A stretch of 5,790 nt of DNA. Source: Candidatus Cloacimonadota bacterium (GTDB lineage: Bacteria; Cloacimonadota; Cloacimonadia; JGIOTU-2; B8-G9). Shown one piece after another: positions 4,946-5,790 of the stretch. The stretch lies in assembly GCA_003647765.1 (NCBI GenBank), contig QMNM01000115.1, forward strand, positions 1 to 5,790. The letters are read 5' to 3'. The notes under the pieces were generated by a model, which saw only the letters and a list, made by a program, of their open reading frames with translations, ran no database searches and was not told the DNA's origin. The position numbers and the translations under genes are program-made. Every line of letters starts with the position of its first letter. Positions within the stretch are counted from its first letter, which is position 1.

Positions 4946-5790
4946 ATGAATTTATTCAAATCTGTAATTATGAGTCATTATAAGAGTATTGTTACTTTTT
5001 TTATAGCAATCAATATCATTATAATGGCTACTTCTGTTGTTGTATACGATAATCAACTAAGATTTATGGAAACAACAGTTAAAACAAATATTGCAGAATA
5101 TGAAGAAGTCGATCGAGAACACTTATGTAAGATTCTTGGGTGTACAATTGTATTTGATTTCGAACACAATAAAAAGTTTATTATGCACAAAAGTAATACA
5201 AGACTGATAAAAACCACATTTAATGAACCTACTATTATTGAATTATGGAGAGATATAGCGACGGTAGATAATAGTATAGCTATATATTTGAAAGAAGCAC
5301 AATCATATTTTCTTCTTTCAAATACAGAATTAATAACACAATTAATGTTTATTTTTACGATTGTAATACCGATTTCATTAGCCATATTTATCTATCCACT
5401 TTTCATTAGTATCCGTAACGAGAAAGAAAATGCTATTAGACAGAATGTAGGTAATGAAGCATTACTTGCCAACAAGTCTATGATTATGATTACTGAAAAC
5501 ATACACCATGAATTGAATACACCATTGGAAATAATTGATAACAAGATTGAGAAGATACATAAAGTCATTGACGATTATCTTGTTGGTGAATATAAGTTCT
5601 TCCAAAAATATAGTAGTTCGATTGATACAAATGGATTGACAAGAGAAGAGTGGGAAAAGATAGAAAAAAGGGGGATTGATGCAAAACTAATAAAACTTAC
5701 TCCAGACTTTGAGTTTATTAGAACTTCATCAGAACAAATCTATAACATATTAGAGAAGATGAAAGGTTTCAAACACATGCGATATAGTAA
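4946..5790 (+). CDS. Membrane sensor histidine kinase, N-terminal part (runs off the window)
   Basis: The first 281 codons are present without a stop. Transmembrane helix 1 is at about residues 14-34 and helix 2 at about 133-156. They enclose a region of about 98 residues, expected to be periplasmic, with Cys61 and Cys66. After helix 2 comes a charged helix (ISIRNEKENAIRQN), then the HisKA H-box ENIHHELNTPLEII, where His188 is the likely phosphorylated residue. A probable second dimerisation helix is SEQIYNILEKMKGFKHMRYS at 262-281. About 60 residues separate the two helices, far more than the short turn in ordinary HisKA domains. The HATPase_c catalytic domain should follow beyond the window. 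The start is three bases after the regulator's stop with only a weak upstream AGGA, so translation is probably coupled. It is the likely kinase for the receiver protein before it. Confidence 0.9.
   Translation, partial: MNLFKSVIMSHYKSIVTFFIAINIIIMATSVVVYDNQLRFMETTVKTNIAEYEEVDREHLCKILGCTIVFDFEHNKKFIMHKSNTRLIKTTFNEPTIIELWRDIATVDNSIAIYLKEAQSYFLLSNTELITQLMFIFTIVIPISLAIFIYPLFISIRNEKENAIRQNVGNEALLANKSMIMITENIHHELNTPLEIIDNKIEKIHKVIDDYLVGEYKFFQKYSSSIDTNGLTREEWEKIEKRGIDAKLIKLTPDFEFIRTSSEQIYNILEKMKGFKHMRYS

Noticed and set aside
5107-5114. Palindrome TCGATCGA inside the kinase gene
   Set aside because: It is a single short palindrome within coding sequence with no repeat or neighbouring signal; chance is enough.
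5053-5385. Minus-strand open frame of 110 codons, hydrophobic
   Set aside because: It is antisense to the sensor kinase, whose transmembrane helices and H-box are clear. Its hydrophobic look arises from the opposite strand.

Overview
The window is AT-rich and densely packed. Small genes run on both strands with short gaps, 1-4 base overlaps and many unrecognised products, which is typical of a large tailed phage. The best lineage clue is the sequence TATAAATA at 3751-3758, an exact match to the T4 late promoter consensus and correctly placed for the gene behind it. Near-matches lie at 1651-1662 (minus) and 1682-1689 (plus). Together with a protein resembling a T4-type prohead core protein, this suggests a T4-like myovirus. 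A membrane sensor with an apparent external domain suggests a Gram-negative host. No hallmark gene (capsid, terminase, polymerase) is present, so the assignment is inference.

Layout. Bases 1-189 hold the end of a DNA methyltransferase on the plus strand. It meets head-on, with overlapping stop codons, a minus-strand AAA+ ATPase (186-1094). Behind the ATPase is a minus-strand gene for a strongly polarised protein, acidic first and then very basic (1159-1626). A divergent late-type promoter region follows, then a 66-residue plus-strand protein (1714-1914). This also overlaps at its stop codon with a three-gene minus-strand operon (3030 down to 1911) encoding a small membrane protein, a 70-residue protein and a 182-residue protein. 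A divergent control region (3031-3135) separates that operon from a plus-strand 181-residue protein that may have a PTH2-like fold.

The most striking part is the right end (3751-5790). Behind the exact late-type promoter lie three closely spaced plus-strand genes: a helical protein with a C-terminal membrane anchor (3789-4241), a protein with a complete response-regulator receiver domain (4253-4942), and the first 281 codons of a two-transmembrane sensor histidine kinase with an H-box HELNTPL (4946 to the window end). This looks like a phage-encoded two-component signalling cassette with an extra membrane subunit. The regulator has no DNA-binding domain and the kinase has an enlarged dimerisation region, so it is unlikely to be a simple copy of a host transcriptional two-component system. 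The signal sensed and the output are unknown. One idea is that late in infection the phage senses something at the cell envelope and acts through protein contacts.

No tRNA, rRNA, CRISPR array, insertion sequence or attachment site was seen, and no gap longer than 300 bases lacks a gene.
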